Of a stretch of DNA of 64,000 nucleotides, positions 17,848 through 27,062 are shown in pieces; the first letter of the stretch is position 1; each line of letters starts with the position of its first letter. This DNA is from JABSSA01 sp039984715. Lineage in GTDB: Bacteria; Pseudomonadota; Alphaproteobacteria; Rhodobacterales; Rhodobacteraceae. The stretch covers positions 1 through 64,000 of the forward strand of contig JBDWUA010000021.1 of NCBI GenBank assembly GCA_039984715.1, given 5' to 3'. The translations under genes were made by a program, and so were the position numbers. The notes beneath the pieces are model-generated. The model searched no databases and was not told where the DNA came from. It worked only from the letters and a program-made list of their open reading frames with translations.

Positions 17848-19377
17848 ATGTTTCGTACAATTGCGACAATGGCAACTTGCCTGATCTCTACTATGTCGTC
17901 GGCCCAAGACGTCCGCTACCAATCCGTGTGGCACGCGGGCGAAGGGCGGAGTTTCCATACCGGGTTCCTGAGCCTTGAGGCCTTTGAAGACAGCATGGAA
18001 GAATTGGCCGCAGAAGGTGACCTGCGTTTGATCGACGTTGAAACAGCAATCTTTAACGGCGCGCGCGGCTATGCTGGACTGTGGACCGAAGGAACGGGTG
18101 GCAACAAGTTGGATCGGGTTCGCGGGTTATCGAACTTGCGTCGGGTCATGCGTGTTCGCAAAGATGAAGGCCTGAGGCTGACAGATTTCGAAGCACATCG
18201 AGAGAACGGACAATTGCGCTATTTGGCGCTGTTTCGTCCCGGCACTGGAACACAACGCATGGACCGTCCCTTGCCTATCGACAAATTCCTTGAACGCAAA
18301 GATTTGTTCAGGATGTTGGGGTTGGAATTGCATGATGTCGAAGCTGTCACCCTGAATGGGCAAATTCAGTTTATCGGACTTTATCGCTCAGACAGTTTGC
18401 CTTCGGCGTTCACAGGATTTCGACCGCGCCAGAACTTTACCCAACTGCGGGACCGGTTGGTTTCCGAGGGGTGGGAGTTGTTCGACATTGAGCGCATTCG
18501 CAATGCTGAAGGCGACAACGTTTACTTTGCGCTATGGCGCGAAGGGGATGGCACAAGCCGACTATCGCGGTTCCGACGTGCTGGGGCGCAGTTCACCTTT
18601 TCGCTGGAACAACAATCGGCTGGAAGACAAGCTATCGATTTCGAGTTGATGAGCACGAATGCGCCCGATGTTGATGCCCCAAGACAGATATCCGAGACAG
18701 AAGCCCCACAACTCCCTCCCAACCCGTCACATGTGACGCTTACCGATGACACTGACATGCGTATCCAATTCACACAGGTCGGTGACATTGCCTATACGAT
18801 GGAAATCCCAAGGCGCTGGTTGCCTGAGTGGTTGCCCGAACAGAACGGAGAGGTGCTATTGCCCAACACGTTCTGCGCATTATCAATTCGCAAAGCAGAC
18901 AGTGTCCGTTGGCAGGTGCAAGGAAATGATGCAGTGAATGAAGCACCTTTCCAATCAACCGAGACCGTGCCAGAGCACTTGTCGCTTGGTGGTATTCACT
19001 TTGGCGGGCCAATTGGTGCGTGTGCGGGAACCGACACGCCATGGTCGTTCGACGACCCTTTCACCAGCGACGATGTACCCTTCATCCCCTTAGACAACAT
19101 GTCATTGGTGATCAGTGCGGTGGACGGTGAATTGAGTTTCTTGCCGACATCGGCGCCTCACGTCGAAGGGTTCGACCCGCTTGATCTATTTACGACAGAC
19201 ACAGAAGAGAGCTTATCAGCGGTCCTTAATGCTTTCGAAGGCTTGTTCGTCGCGCATGAACGGATTGATAACTACTGCGAGGTCGTCGGCGGGTATTGGA
19301 AAGCCATCTGCGTCACATCTCCCAATGCAGAATGCCCCTCCGCTGTGGGAATACTGCCAGACTGCGCCTTACCTTAG
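17848..19377 (+). CDS. Secreted BTRD1-like tandem-repeat protein
   Basis: A 509-residue protein with a signal peptide (about 1-20). Residues about 23-250 contain four repeats of roughly 50 residues with a shared pattern: GF(R/S)..., L..EG..L.D.E......NG...Y..L(W/F)R.G.G...L.R. This resembles bacterial tandem repeat domain 1 (BTRD1). The C-terminal 250 residues are unrecognised; they hold eight cysteines, several near the end (DNYCEVV, AICVTS, ECPS, DCALP), suggesting disulphides. It follows the beta-lactamase-fold gene by 13 bp, with GGAAAG as ribosome-binding site. The repeat region may position a partner, possibly the neighbouring hydrolase. Confidence 0.75.
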   Translation: MFRTIATMATCLISTMSSAQDVRYQSVWHAGEGRSFHTGFLSLEAFEDSMEELAAEGDLRLIDVETAIFNGARGYAGLWTEGTGGNKLDRVRGLSNLRRVMRVRKDEGLRLTDFEAHRENGQLRYLALFRPGTGTQRMDRPLPIDKFLERKDLFRMLGLELHDVEAVTLNGQIQFIGLYRSDSLPSAFTGFRPRQNFTQLRDRLVSEGWELFDIERIRNAEGDNVYFALWREGDGTSRLSRFRRAGAQFTFSLEQQSAGRQAIDFELMSTNAPDVDAPRQISETEAPQLPPNPSHVTLTDDTDMRIQFTQVGDIAYTMEIPRRWLPEWLPEQNGEVLLPNTFCALSIRKADSVRWQVQGNDAVNEAPFQSTETVPEHLSLGGIHFGGPIGACAGTDTPWSFDDPFTSDDVPFIPLDNMSLVISAVDGELSFLPTSAPHVEGFDPLDLFTTDTEESLSAVLNAFEGLFVAHERIDNYCEVVGGYWKAICVTSPNAECPSAVGILPDCALP

Positions 19378-19492
19378 GCATCGCCAAGAAAGACCATTTT
19401 GCGCCGTCAGACATTGATCCGCTGGTGGCGGCGCAAAACTTCATCCTTGCTTGTTGGATGGCCTGCTCGCGGGCAACCTAGTCGTTTCTGCA

Positions 19493-19620
19493 CGGTGCCG
19501 CATCGGTTTGGTTTGGTTTGGTTTGGTTTGGACTCATTGCAGACTTTCGCTGCGTTTGCGAACATTGTTTGGTTCAATAATACAAGCCGATGTCCGCTCT
19601 GCGGGACACTGCCGACATTT
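19493..19620 (+). repeat. Dispersed intergenic repeat, copy 1
   Basis: Shares the core with copies near 32-36 kb: GCATCGGT, then CATTGCAGACTTTCGCTGCG, TTTGCGAACATTGTTTGGTTC, and CCGATGTCCGCTCTGCGG. It lies just after the BTRD1-like gene. This copy alone carries an expanded pentanucleotide run (19505-19529). Confidence 0.85.
19505..19529 (+). repeat. (GGTTT)5 microsatellite
   Basis: Five perfect tandem copies of GGTTT, at the point where sibling repeat copies read GGTcaat/GGTaaaatt before GGGCTC. It is an expansion inside a dispersed repeat element. Confidence 0.95.
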
Positions 19621-19735
19621 GAGGGGTATTCTTGGCTTTTTTGCTGATCAAAAATTTAATCCACATCGTCCCAGATTCCGACAACATGGAAACATGGAAT
19701 GACCCGTTCGCTCAAGACTCACTTTTTAGTTCAAT

Positions 19736-19975
19736 TTGCATTATCGAATTTCCGCATTGGGCAGGAATGATGAGGAAAGATTCTTTGAGATTTTTAGAAA
19801 TACCCACTGTGGGTTCTGCAAAACAATCGCAGAAGACTACTCTTCTGGAAATTCTATGGAGACAATAGAATCTCTCCTAAAAATATTCTCGTTGCCTGTA
19901 GGTGAAGAGCTATTTTCAAACGTTAGAAAGCTAGAAGAGCTCTATTTAAAGCGCAGTATCAAAAACGAGGATTAG
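19736..19975 (+). CDS. Possible small hypothetical or decayed gene
   Basis: A 79-codon AT-rich frame with protein-like content in its second half (ESLLKIFSLPVGEELF, then VRKLEELYL). There is no ATG or ribosome-binding site at the 5' end; the overlapping frame 19632-19868 also reads partly as protein, so a frameshifted gene is possible. From 19976 to 20301 I see no supportable gene. Confidence 0.25.
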   Translation: MHYRISALGRNDEERFFEIFRNTHCGFCKTIAEDYSSGNSMETIESLLKIFSLPVGEELFSNVRKLEELYLKRSIKNED

Positions 19976-20301
19976 GGCACAGCGTCATCGATTTTCAACA
20001 CGTCCTGAGATCACAGATTTTCGCATCACCAACGCATTGCTGATCGCCACAGATTGCTACACCATCGCAACCCCCACACCAAGCACCAAGGAAACAAGGG
20101 GTGAGATCAACGCCATCCCCGTTTACGATCCCGATATGCGCGCCTTTCAGACGAACCCCAATCGAACAAGGTCATGGCAGCCAACCTCAAACTTCAGGAA
20201 TCCTGAAGAAGAATACAATACATTCTAAATGCCTGAACTAGGTTGATGTATTACTCTTGCCGAGCGTGACGGTCGGTGGCCGCTTAACCAAGGGATACAA
20301 A

Positions 20302-21753
20302 ATGCACAGTTCAAACCTCAATTACATCGCCGGAGAATGGGTCGCAGGTGGGTCCGAGATCGAAAACCGCAACCCCTCTGATCTGAGCGATTTGGTTGGT
20401 ATGTTTGCACAAGCAACACCGGACCAATTGGACGCAACATTGGATCAGGCCAAACATGCGCAGGCAGAATGGGCCGCCTATGGGATTGAACGCAAATACA
20501 ACGTTCTGATGGCCATCGGCACCGAAATGATGGACCGCGCCGAAGAATTGGGCACGCTTTTGTCACGTGAAGAAGGCAAACCCTTCGCAGAAGGCAAAGG
20601 CGAAGTTTACCGCGCGGGTCAATTCTTTACGTATTACGCGGCCGAAACATTGCGCCAGATGGGCGACACGGCGGATTCCGTACGCGATGGTATTGAAATA
20701 GATGTCCGCCGCGAACCGGTGGGCGTGGTTGCGGTTATCTCGCCGTGGAACTTTCCAACGGCGACCGCGTCTTGGAAAATTGCCCCAGCCTTGTGTTATG
20801 GCAATGCCGTCGTTTGGAAGCCTGCAAATGTGACACCGGCCTCAGCCGTCGCACTGGTCGAGATCATTGCGCGCCAAGACATTCCCAAGGGTCTAGTATC
20901 CTTGGTCATGGGGGCGGGTGGCTCAATCGGGCAGCGATTGGTGGACAGCCCCAAGGTCAATGCGATCAGTTTCACAGGATCGGTTCCCGTCGGCAAAGGC
21001 ATCGCGGCCAGTGCCATCCAGAACCTGACGCGGGTGCAGATGGAAATGGGGTCCAAAAACGCGCTTGCCGTCATGGATGACGCGGATTTGGACCTGGCCG
21101 TGTCCCTCGCATTGGGTGGGGCGTTTGGTGGATCGGGTCAGAAATGCACGGCGTCGTCGCGTCTGGTTGTGCATCAATCCGTGCATGATCAATTTGTCGA
21201 AAAACTGGTGGCCGGTGCCCAGAAAATGAAAGTCGGCCATGCCTTGGAAGACGGCACGCAGATCGGGCCTGTGGTGTCTGAACAGCAGTTGAACGAAAAC
21301 CTTGCCTATGTCGATTTGGCCGCGACCGAGGGTGCGGAATTGCTGTGTGGCGGGCAGCGTTTGGATATGGCAACCGACGGATATTACATGTCACCCGGCG
21401 TGTTTGTCGGCACCACAAATGAAATGCGCATCAACCGCGAAGAAATGTTCGCGCCATTGGCCTGTGTGATCCCGGTTGCTGGATATGACGAGGCGTTGCA
21501 TGTGGTCAATGACACCAATTTTGGCCTGACCGCCGGTATCGTCACCACCAATCTCGCCCGCGCCACGCATTTCCGGCGCAACGCGCAAGCCGGATGTGTC
21601 ATGGTCAATTTGCCAACCGCAGGAACCGATTACCATGTGCCCTTTGGCGGACGCGGCGACAGCTCTTATGGGCCGCGCGAACAAGGGCGGACAGCGGCAG
21701 AATTCTATACCATCGTCAAAACCGCCTATATTTCATCAGGCATTCCAAAATGA
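20302..21753 (+). CDS. NAD(P)-dependent aldehyde dehydrogenase
   Basis: A 483-residue aldehyde dehydrogenase: NFPTATASWKIAP and WKPA in the cofactor-binding domain, FTGSVPVG, the general base Glu in MEMGSKNA (about 247) and the catalytic Cys in SGQKCTASS (about 282). It oxidises an aldehyde to the acid; overall character fits semialdehyde dehydrogenases such as alpha-ketoglutaric semialdehyde dehydrogenase, but the substrate cannot be fixed. The start at 20302 follows AAGGGA. Its stop overlaps the start of the dipeptidase gene (ATGA). It opens a four-gene operon probably degrading a small nitrogenous compound. Confidence 0.9.
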   Translation: MHSSNLNYIAGEWVAGGSEIENRNPSDLSDLVGMFAQATPDQLDATLDQAKHAQAEWAAYGIERKYNVLMAIGTEMMDRAEELGTLLSREEGKPFAEGKGEVYRAGQFFTYYAAETLRQMGDTADSVRDGIEIDVRREPVGVVAVISPWNFPTATASWKIAPALCYGNAVVWKPANVTPASAVALVEIIARQDIPKGLVSLVMGAGGSIGQRLVDSPKVNAISFTGSVPVGKGIAASAIQNLTRVQMEMGSKNALAVMDDADLDLAVSLALGGAFGGSGQKCTASSRLVVHQSVHDQFVEKLVAGAQKMKVGHALEDGTQIGPVVSEQQLNENLAYVDLAATEGAELLCGGQRLDMATDGYYMSPGVFVGTTNEMRINREEMFAPLACVIPVAGYDEALHVVNDTNFGLTAGIVTTNLARATHFRRNAQAGCVMVNLPTAGTDYHVPFGGRGDSSYGPREQGRTAAEFYTIVKTAYISSGIPK

Positions 21754-22727
21754 TGCTGATCGATAATCTTCAATACGCGAATTGGTCCGAAAAGATATTC
21801 CGTCAGTTGCGCCAAGGCGGTGTGGATGCGGTCCATGTCACCATCGCCTATCACGAGAATTTTCGCGAAACGGTGCAGAACTTTGAACAGTGGAACCGCT
21901 GGTTTGAACAATACCCTGATCTGATCATGAAAGGCCAATGGGCCAGTGATGTCGATCGCGCCAAAGCCGAGGGCAAGACGGCGATCTTTTTCGGGTTTCA
22001 AAACCCCAGCCCAATCGAAGACGATATTGGCCTTGTGGAAATTGTGCATACGCTGGGCGCGCGGTTCATGCAGCTGACCTATAACAATCAATCCCTGCTC
22101 GCGACGGGCTGTTACGAAACGCACGATACTGGCATCACGCGGATGGGGCGGCAGGTCATCAAGGAAATGAACCGCGTGGGTTTGGTGATCGACATGAGCC
22201 ATTCGGCGGACCGATCCACCATTGAAGCGGCTGACATCTCAGAACGCCCGATTGCCATCACCCATGCCAATCCCCATGACTGGGCACCCGCTTTGCGCAA
22301 CAAAAAGGACGACGTGATCCGGGCGGTGACTGAAAATGGCGGTATGTTGGGGTTTTCGGTCTATCCGCATCATTTGAAGGACAAATCTGACTGCACCTTG
22401 GACAGCTTTTGCCAGATGATCGCTGACACCGCGGACAAGTACGGGGTAGAACATCTCGGGATTGGGACGGATCTATGCCAAGATCAGCCAGACAGTGTTG
22501 TGGAATGGATGCGTGTGGGCCGTTGGAGCAAAGACATCGACTATGGCGAAGGGTCGGCCACGGCGCCGGGGTTTCCGCCAATGCCCAGTTGGTTCACCGA
22601 CAATCGCGACTTTGGAACCATCGAAACAGGCCTGCGCGCGACCGGGCTGAATGACAACGAAGTCGCCGGCATCATGGGGGACAATTGGCACCGGTTTTAC
22701 GCGGAAAACTTCACGCCAAAGGGATAA
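21750..22727 (+). CDS. Membrane-dipeptidase (M19) family protein
   Basis: A 325-residue M19-type amidohydrolase. The conserved second half is present: VIDMSHSADRST, AITHANPHDW and GIGTDLCQD, which carry zinc-binding His and Asp. The usual N-terminal HxD zinc motif is replaced by IDNLQY, so metal ligation may differ from renal-dipeptidase-like enzymes. No signal peptide, so cytoplasmic despite the family name. It overlaps the aldehyde dehydrogenase by 4 bp and is followed by a 566-residue unknown and DUF3726. Likely reaction: hydrolysis of an amide or dipeptide-like intermediate. Start may be 21750 or 21753. Confidence 0.8.
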   Translation: MMLIDNLQYANWSEKIFRQLRQGGVDAVHVTIAYHENFRETVQNFEQWNRWFEQYPDLIMKGQWASDVDRAKAEGKTAIFFGFQNPSPIEDDIGLVEIVHTLGARFMQLTYNNQSLLATGCYETHDTGITRMGRQVIKEMNRVGLVIDMSHSADRSTIEAADISERPIAITHANPHDWAPALRNKKDDVIRAVTENGGMLGFSVYPHHLKDKSDCTLDSFCQMIADTADKYGVEHLGIGTDLCQDQPDSVVEWMRVGRWSKDIDYGEGSATAPGFPPMPSWFTDNRDFGTIETGLRATGLNDNEVAGIMGDNWHRFYAENFTPKG

Positions 22728-22738
22728 AGGGATCAACC

Positions 22739-24439
22739 ATGGGCGCAGTGGCAGACGACAGGCAAACCATCATCCCGTTGCGTGATCCTGCACGGGTTAT
22801 GCGCCTTGCACGTTTGGGGTCGTTTCACCAATCCCGCCTGTCCTTCATGCGCATTTTGACCCGCCGTATGACCCGCGAAGAATGGAGCTTTGACCGGCCC
22901 ATCTTTGACATCGACGCAACCGGCGTCGGCCACGCTGTCTATTGTGCGCATACACCGGATCGCACCTATTCGCTGGTTGCCTTTGCCCATGATTTGCCCC
23001 CCGATCAGCGGTCCGACCGGGTGATTGCACAGGCTTGGGACAGCACCTTTTGCCTGTTTGACGGCATCCCAACGGGTGACGACATCGCGCGTTTACGCCA
23101 AAACGTACCGCTGCAAGAAGCGGGACGTGTGACCGAGGCTGAGTTATCGGTGTCGCGCGCCAACCGATCTGTGCGGCTATGGGATCATGTGGTGTCGCGT
23201 CTTGCAGCGGGTCGTCAGCCAGATATCGACGAGATTACCAATGTCGGGTACCTGATGCGCACAACTGCGGTTTATGGATCGGGCAAACTGGGTGCCGCAG
23301 ATCGCGAATCCATTGCATCCCGCCCAGAATGCGCCGCCCCTTTCCAGATCGAGATGTTGTCCGTATTTCTGACCCGCGCTTACGTGCGTGACCTCGTCCA
23401 ACACATGGCCAATCAACGCGGTGGTGACACGGCCATCGCGCTTGATCCCGACATCGCGCGCCGTATGGGGATTGGGAATTCGACCGGCTTGGGTATGGCG
23501 CCGTTTCTGTTGAACCATCCGACCCTGTTCAACAACTGGATCATGGCCCGCGAAACCGCCATCGCTCGTGTGCGCAATGTGCCGATGGCATCACAGCAGG
23601 ACACACAGACCTTTCGCGACCTGCTGGCCCGTTCGGTGGTGTCCGCGCAGATTTGGCAATCCGACCACCCAATGCAGATCGAAAACCTTGCAACATTGCG
23701 CGCTGATTTGGACAAGCTGTCGGCCCATGTTGAAACCGCTGATCTGCTTTCGGACAGACCTTGGGATCGGTTGTTTTGCTGGGCTGACGCATCACTTGGA
23801 CAGGATGCGCAGGAATGTTTGGCCTCGCTTATGTTGGAACCTTACGGCGCGTTGGTGGATGAATTGGCCGACCACATGTCGGACAAGGACACGGGTGCGT
23901 TTCGTATCGATGGCACCATGCGTCTGGCGCAGATCAAGGCGATTGTGGAACGCATCTATGACTGGGCCCTTGGCATGGACTGGACAGACCGCAACACATG
24001 CGCACGCGCATGGTATGTTTCACAAGAAAAGCAGGAACCCCGGTTGGGTGAACGGTTTGAAGAACCCATTGCCGCTTATGAACAGCCTTTGGCACCGGGT
24101 CGCGACGCGGCCCAATTATACGACACATTGCAAACATGGGACGGCGGTGATCAGGTTGCGGCCTTCCTTTTGGCGCATCCCGAACACCGACACACCGTGC
24201 GCCGGGTCCAGATCGCAGATCACGCGCCCTATGCCGAAATTCGGGACAACACGATAGGTTCGGATTTGCTGCCCATCGACATGTTACGCTGTAAATTGTC
24301 GTTCTTTGGTGCCACGCATTTTGACCCCAGATCCGACCGATGGGTCCGCATCTGCCTGTTCGGAAACGCGCCATATCCCGAAGAACTGCAAACACACGCG
24401 GCCGATGATTGGCCCTATCCGCAGCTTGATCCGGCCTAA
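22739..24439 (+). CDS. Conserved hypothetical protein of the ALDH/dipeptidase/DUF3726 operon
   Basis: A 566-residue protein with no family I can name. It looks soluble and largely helical, with many Arg, Asp and Trp residues and no Walker, Rossmann or metal motif that stands out. AAGGGAT precedes the ATG at 22739; it lies 11 bp after the dipeptidase and 2 bp before the DUF3726 gene, so all four genes are one transcription unit. The tight linkage suggests a structural or catalytic role in the same pathway. Function unknown. Confidence 0.8.
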   Translation: MGAVADDRQTIIPLRDPARVMRLARLGSFHQSRLSFMRILTRRMTREEWSFDRPIFDIDATGVGHAVYCAHTPDRTYSLVAFAHDLPPDQRSDRVIAQAWDSTFCLFDGIPTGDDIARLRQNVPLQEAGRVTEAELSVSRANRSVRLWDHVVSRLAAGRQPDIDEITNVGYLMRTTAVYGSGKLGAADRESIASRPECAAPFQIEMLSVFLTRAYVRDLVQHMANQRGGDTAIALDPDIARRMGIGNSTGLGMAPFLLNHPTLFNNWIMARETAIARVRNVPMASQQDTQTFRDLLARSVVSAQIWQSDHPMQIENLATLRADLDKLSAHVETADLLSDRPWDRLFCWADASLGQDAQECLASLMLEPYGALVDELADHMSDKDTGAFRIDGTMRLAQIKAIVERIYDWALGMDWTDRNTCARAWYVSQEKQEPRLGERFEEPIAAYEQPLAPGRDAAQLYDTLQTWDGGDQVAAFLLAHPEHRHTVRRVQIADHAPYAEIRDNTIGSDLLPIDMLRCKLSFFGATHFDPRSDRWVRICLFGNAPYPEELQTHAADDWPYPQLDPA

Positions 24440-24441
24440 CC

Positions 24442-25092
24442 ATGAACCAGTCCCTGAACGAAATCGAAGCCTTGGCAAAACGCGCCGCACGCGGGGCCGG
24501 ATTGTCGTGGGGCATGGCCGAAGAAGCGGGGAAAGCCACGCGTTGGCTGGCCTCCCATGGGTTGCCCGGCACCGATCTGTTGGCGGACTTGCTGGCCCAG
24601 AACGACGCCCGCGCGCCACGCGAAAGCGCGCCGATGGCCTTGGAAGGTGTCTGGACCGCCGCGTCCGGACCATTGTGCCCGCTGGCAAGCGGTGCCGCGT
24701 TAAATGATTGCGCTGCGGAAATAGCTTCCGGACAGGCCATCGAAATGGCTCAGGTGTCGCATCCACTGCTGATCGTGCCTTTTGCAGCGTGGGCCGCAAT
24801 CCACATTGGTGTTCCGGTCAGCTTGAATTGGTTGGACATGCATATTGCAACAGATGGGCAAAGGATTTGGATCGACGGTCCTGAGTCGCAGGTTGACCAA
24901 ACGGATGCCGTATCCGTCACATGTACCCGCTCGCACATCCAGACAGGCCAAGCATCCGTTCCAACCCTGCGCGCGCATGTCAGCCAAAGCAGCCTAGACC
25001 GATTGACCATATTTGCAGGACGCACTTACGCCCCTGCAACCGCCGCATCACGCCTGTTGGGCGCTGGGGCGGGCACGACGGATAATGATTAG
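24442..25092 (+). CDS. DUF3726 family protein
   Basis: A 216-residue protein whose N-terminus (SLNEIEALAKRAARGAG, then WGMAEEAGKATRWLA) matches DUF3726, an uncharacterised family. The C-terminal half is beta-rich. No signal peptide. It begins 2 bp after the 566-residue unknown and ends the operon. No terminator hairpin is obvious after 25092. A role together with the aldehyde dehydrogenase and dipeptidase is inferred from the operon only. Confidence 0.8.
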   Translation: MNQSLNEIEALAKRAARGAGLSWGMAEEAGKATRWLASHGLPGTDLLADLLAQNDARAPRESAPMALEGVWTAASGPLCPLASGAALNDCAAEIASGQAIEMAQVSHPLLIVPFAAWAAIHIGVPVSLNWLDMHIATDGQRIWIDGPESQVDQTDAVSVTCTRSHIQTGQASVPTLRAHVSQSSLDRLTIFAGRTYAPATAASRLLGAGAGTTDND

Positions 25093-25252
25093 GCATAGGT
25101 TTCGCCAAAACAAATGGGCCTTTGGCATGGTCAGATTTACCGCCAGCCCTGCACACCGAAACACTCGATGACGACGACCAAACCCAAGGTCTTCTTCCCT
25201 CTTTATTCTTTGTCTTCTATCCTCGCCACACATGACGTGTTGAGGGCGAAAA

Positions 25253-25798
25253 ATGTTGAAATTTCTGCTTCCTTTTCTGGCTCTGACGACCACCCAATCC
25301 TTGGCCGGCGATCGCGACGACCTTATCCATGGACTCGAAACTGCGGGGCGGCATTCTTACGAAGATGAACGCAGAGAGGTCAAAGTGAACGGTTGCCAAA
25401 TGACGACCTATCGCTGGCGTGACAGGCCTGATCATGGCTGGGTCCTTTGGACATCTTTCCAATTCGATATGGCGGACGCACAGCTAAATGAAGACAGCCG
25501 TTTTCCGGGAAAGAAATATGTATATGCCAAGTTCAAAGACGAGCCAGAAGAAATCGGCATGGTCATTTTTGGATTTACCATGCGCGAGGGTACGAAGACA
25601 CGCCAAGAGCGCTCGATTTTAAGAGACCCCTCAAGTGAAACACAGCCATCCCCAAGAGGCGACGGAGCCAGCCATTATTATGAATGGCGCGGCGACATGT
25701 TGATCTCCATGAAGGGCACTGACGTAAAAGAACGCGCCATAGCGTTTACCAACAGCTATGACAGATACGTCGAAGAGTATTGTACCTTTTCAAGCTGA
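25253..25798 (+). CDS. Hypothetical secreted protein
   Basis: A 181-residue protein with a signal peptide (cleavage about SLA-GD, residue 18). The mature part is polar and beta-rich, with two cysteines (NGCQMTT and EEYCTFS) that could pair. GAGGGCGAAA lies just before the ATG. It stands alone between the DUF3726 operon and a convergent membrane-protein gene. The family is not recognised; a periplasmic location is the only supported statement. Confidence 0.75.
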   Translation: MLKFLLPFLALTTTQSLAGDRDDLIHGLETAGRHSYEDERREVKVNGCQMTTYRWRDRPDHGWVLWTSFQFDMADAQLNEDSRFPGKKYVYAKFKDEPEEIGMVIFGFTMREGTKTRQERSILRDPSSETQPSPRGDGASHYYEWRGDMLISMKGTDVKERAIAFTNSYDRYVEEYCTFSS

Positions 25799-25893
25799 TC
25801 CAAATGCCTAAGGGCGTTCAACCAAGATGCCCCAAACTGGTGGGGATGCTGGGTCTTCCAGCCTCCATATCGCACAGAGCCATATAACGCAGA

Positions 25894-26355
25894 TCAGGTC
25901 TCGGCTGGGTTTTCGACCAACAGCTTGGACATGACGAACCCGATCACGACCATCATTCCCGTGTGCGCGACAAAGGATGATTGCGTATACGGGCCAAAGT
26001 CCATCATAAAGGGACGCCCAATGAATGGGGCCAACATGCCTTGGGCCACGAACCACAAGACCAACCCTGTCGCCACCCCAGCCAGCACATATCCTTTGCG
26101 CAATATGCCATTTGCCACATAGACAAGAAGCGCAAAAAACACAGCGCCGATCAAGAAATGGATAACAAAAGCAAGACCGTAAGGCAGCACAGCCCCACTG
26201 ATTTTTGCAACGATTGCAGTCACCAACTTTGCGGGTTCAAGAATGGGCCCGAACAGCACAGGCGACAACAGCCAAGAATACGCTTCGAACGCAATCTCAC
26301 CGACGATGCCGGCCATGACGATCTTTTTAAAGGTTTCCAGAGTCAGGCTTTGCAT
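25894..26355 (-). CDS. Small membrane protein
   Basis: A 153-residue protein with about four membrane segments (around residues 10-30, 55-80, 90-112 and 128-146). The start at 26355 (MQSLTLETFKK) is preceded by GGGAGA; the frame extends to 26430 but without ribosome-binding support. No known family is recognised. Single gene, convergent with the secreted protein to the left. Confidence 0.7.
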   Translation of the reverse strand: MQSLTLETFKKIVMAGIVGEIAFEAYSWLLSPVLFGPILEPAKLVTAIVAKISGAVLPYGLAFVIHFLIGAVFFALLVYVANGILRKGYVLAGVATGLVLWFVAQGMLAPFIGRPFMMDFGPYTQSSFVAHTGMMVVIGFVMSKLLVENPAET

Positions 26356-26593
26356 TGGCGTCTCCCACGGGTCAGAGAATGTCAGTGTTAACGCAAAGTA
26401 AACGCGCCCAACCACGGATGGGTGAAACAAAATTGTTTGATATCGGGTATCAGGTTTTTCAACCTAAGGTGCGCGATCAGCAGGGCAGACTTGAAGGACA
26501 ATGCTAGGATCGACCTTCAAGGCGGCACTGTTTTCGACCTCTGCCCCTGCTATTTGGCGATAAGGTGATGTCCCATGGAACCTTGCATTTTGT

Positions 26594-26947
26594 TCAGCGG
26601 AATTCCTGAGTTACCTCAATCTGCCCAACGATGGCATCATTGAATGCGCTCATTTCTTCCGCCGGTATCCAATATTCCAAATGCGCCCGCCCGCCCGCTT
26701 CTTGGATTTCATAAGCATCAAGGTAAGACTTTAGAACGTCAAAGCGCGTGACAAACCCAGAACCGCTGGCTTTGACATTCCAATCGCGCGCGATCTTGAT
26801 GGCATATTCCTCTGTCAGAACCGGATAGAAAATCGGCTGCTCAGGCAAACGTGGCGGGAATCCCCTCATGTCAGCCTGTTCAATCAAAACAAGCTCTTCA
26901 GGGCCAACGGGCCGCCACAGCGTCACTTTTTCAGGTTCAATAGTCAT
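26594..26947 (-). CDS. Small protein of the group annotated 'ADP-ribosylation/crystallin J1'
   Basis: A 117-residue cytoplasmic protein containing LWRPVGPEELVLIE, GFPPRLPEQPIFYPVL and YWIPAEEM, the hallmarks of small bacterial proteins usually labelled 'ADP-ribosylation/crystallin J1'. That name is historical and does not prove an activity. The start at 26947 gives the standard N-terminus. It is divergent from a possible macrodomain-like gene 115 bp away, the more interesting because both names point to ADP-ribose. Biochemical function unknown. Confidence 0.7.
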   Translation of the reverse strand: MTIEPEKVTLWRPVGPEELVLIEQADMRGFPPRLPEQPIFYPVLTEEYAIKIARDWNVKASGSGFVTRFDVLKSYLDAYEIQEAGGRAHLEYWIPAEEMSAFNDAIVGQIEVTQEFR

Positions 26948-27062
26948 AAGCCAGAGTGTGACATAACCCCATGACAACATTCAAGGGATCGACCACCGGA
27001 GGGACTATAAAACCGGTACGACGGTTCTAGCGACCATTTTAAAGATGGTGTAACAGTGGATT

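Noticed and set aside
19632..19868. 78-codon ORF overlapping the 19736-19975 frame
   Set aside because: TTG start, no ribosome-binding site; only partly protein-like. It is mentioned within the other entry.
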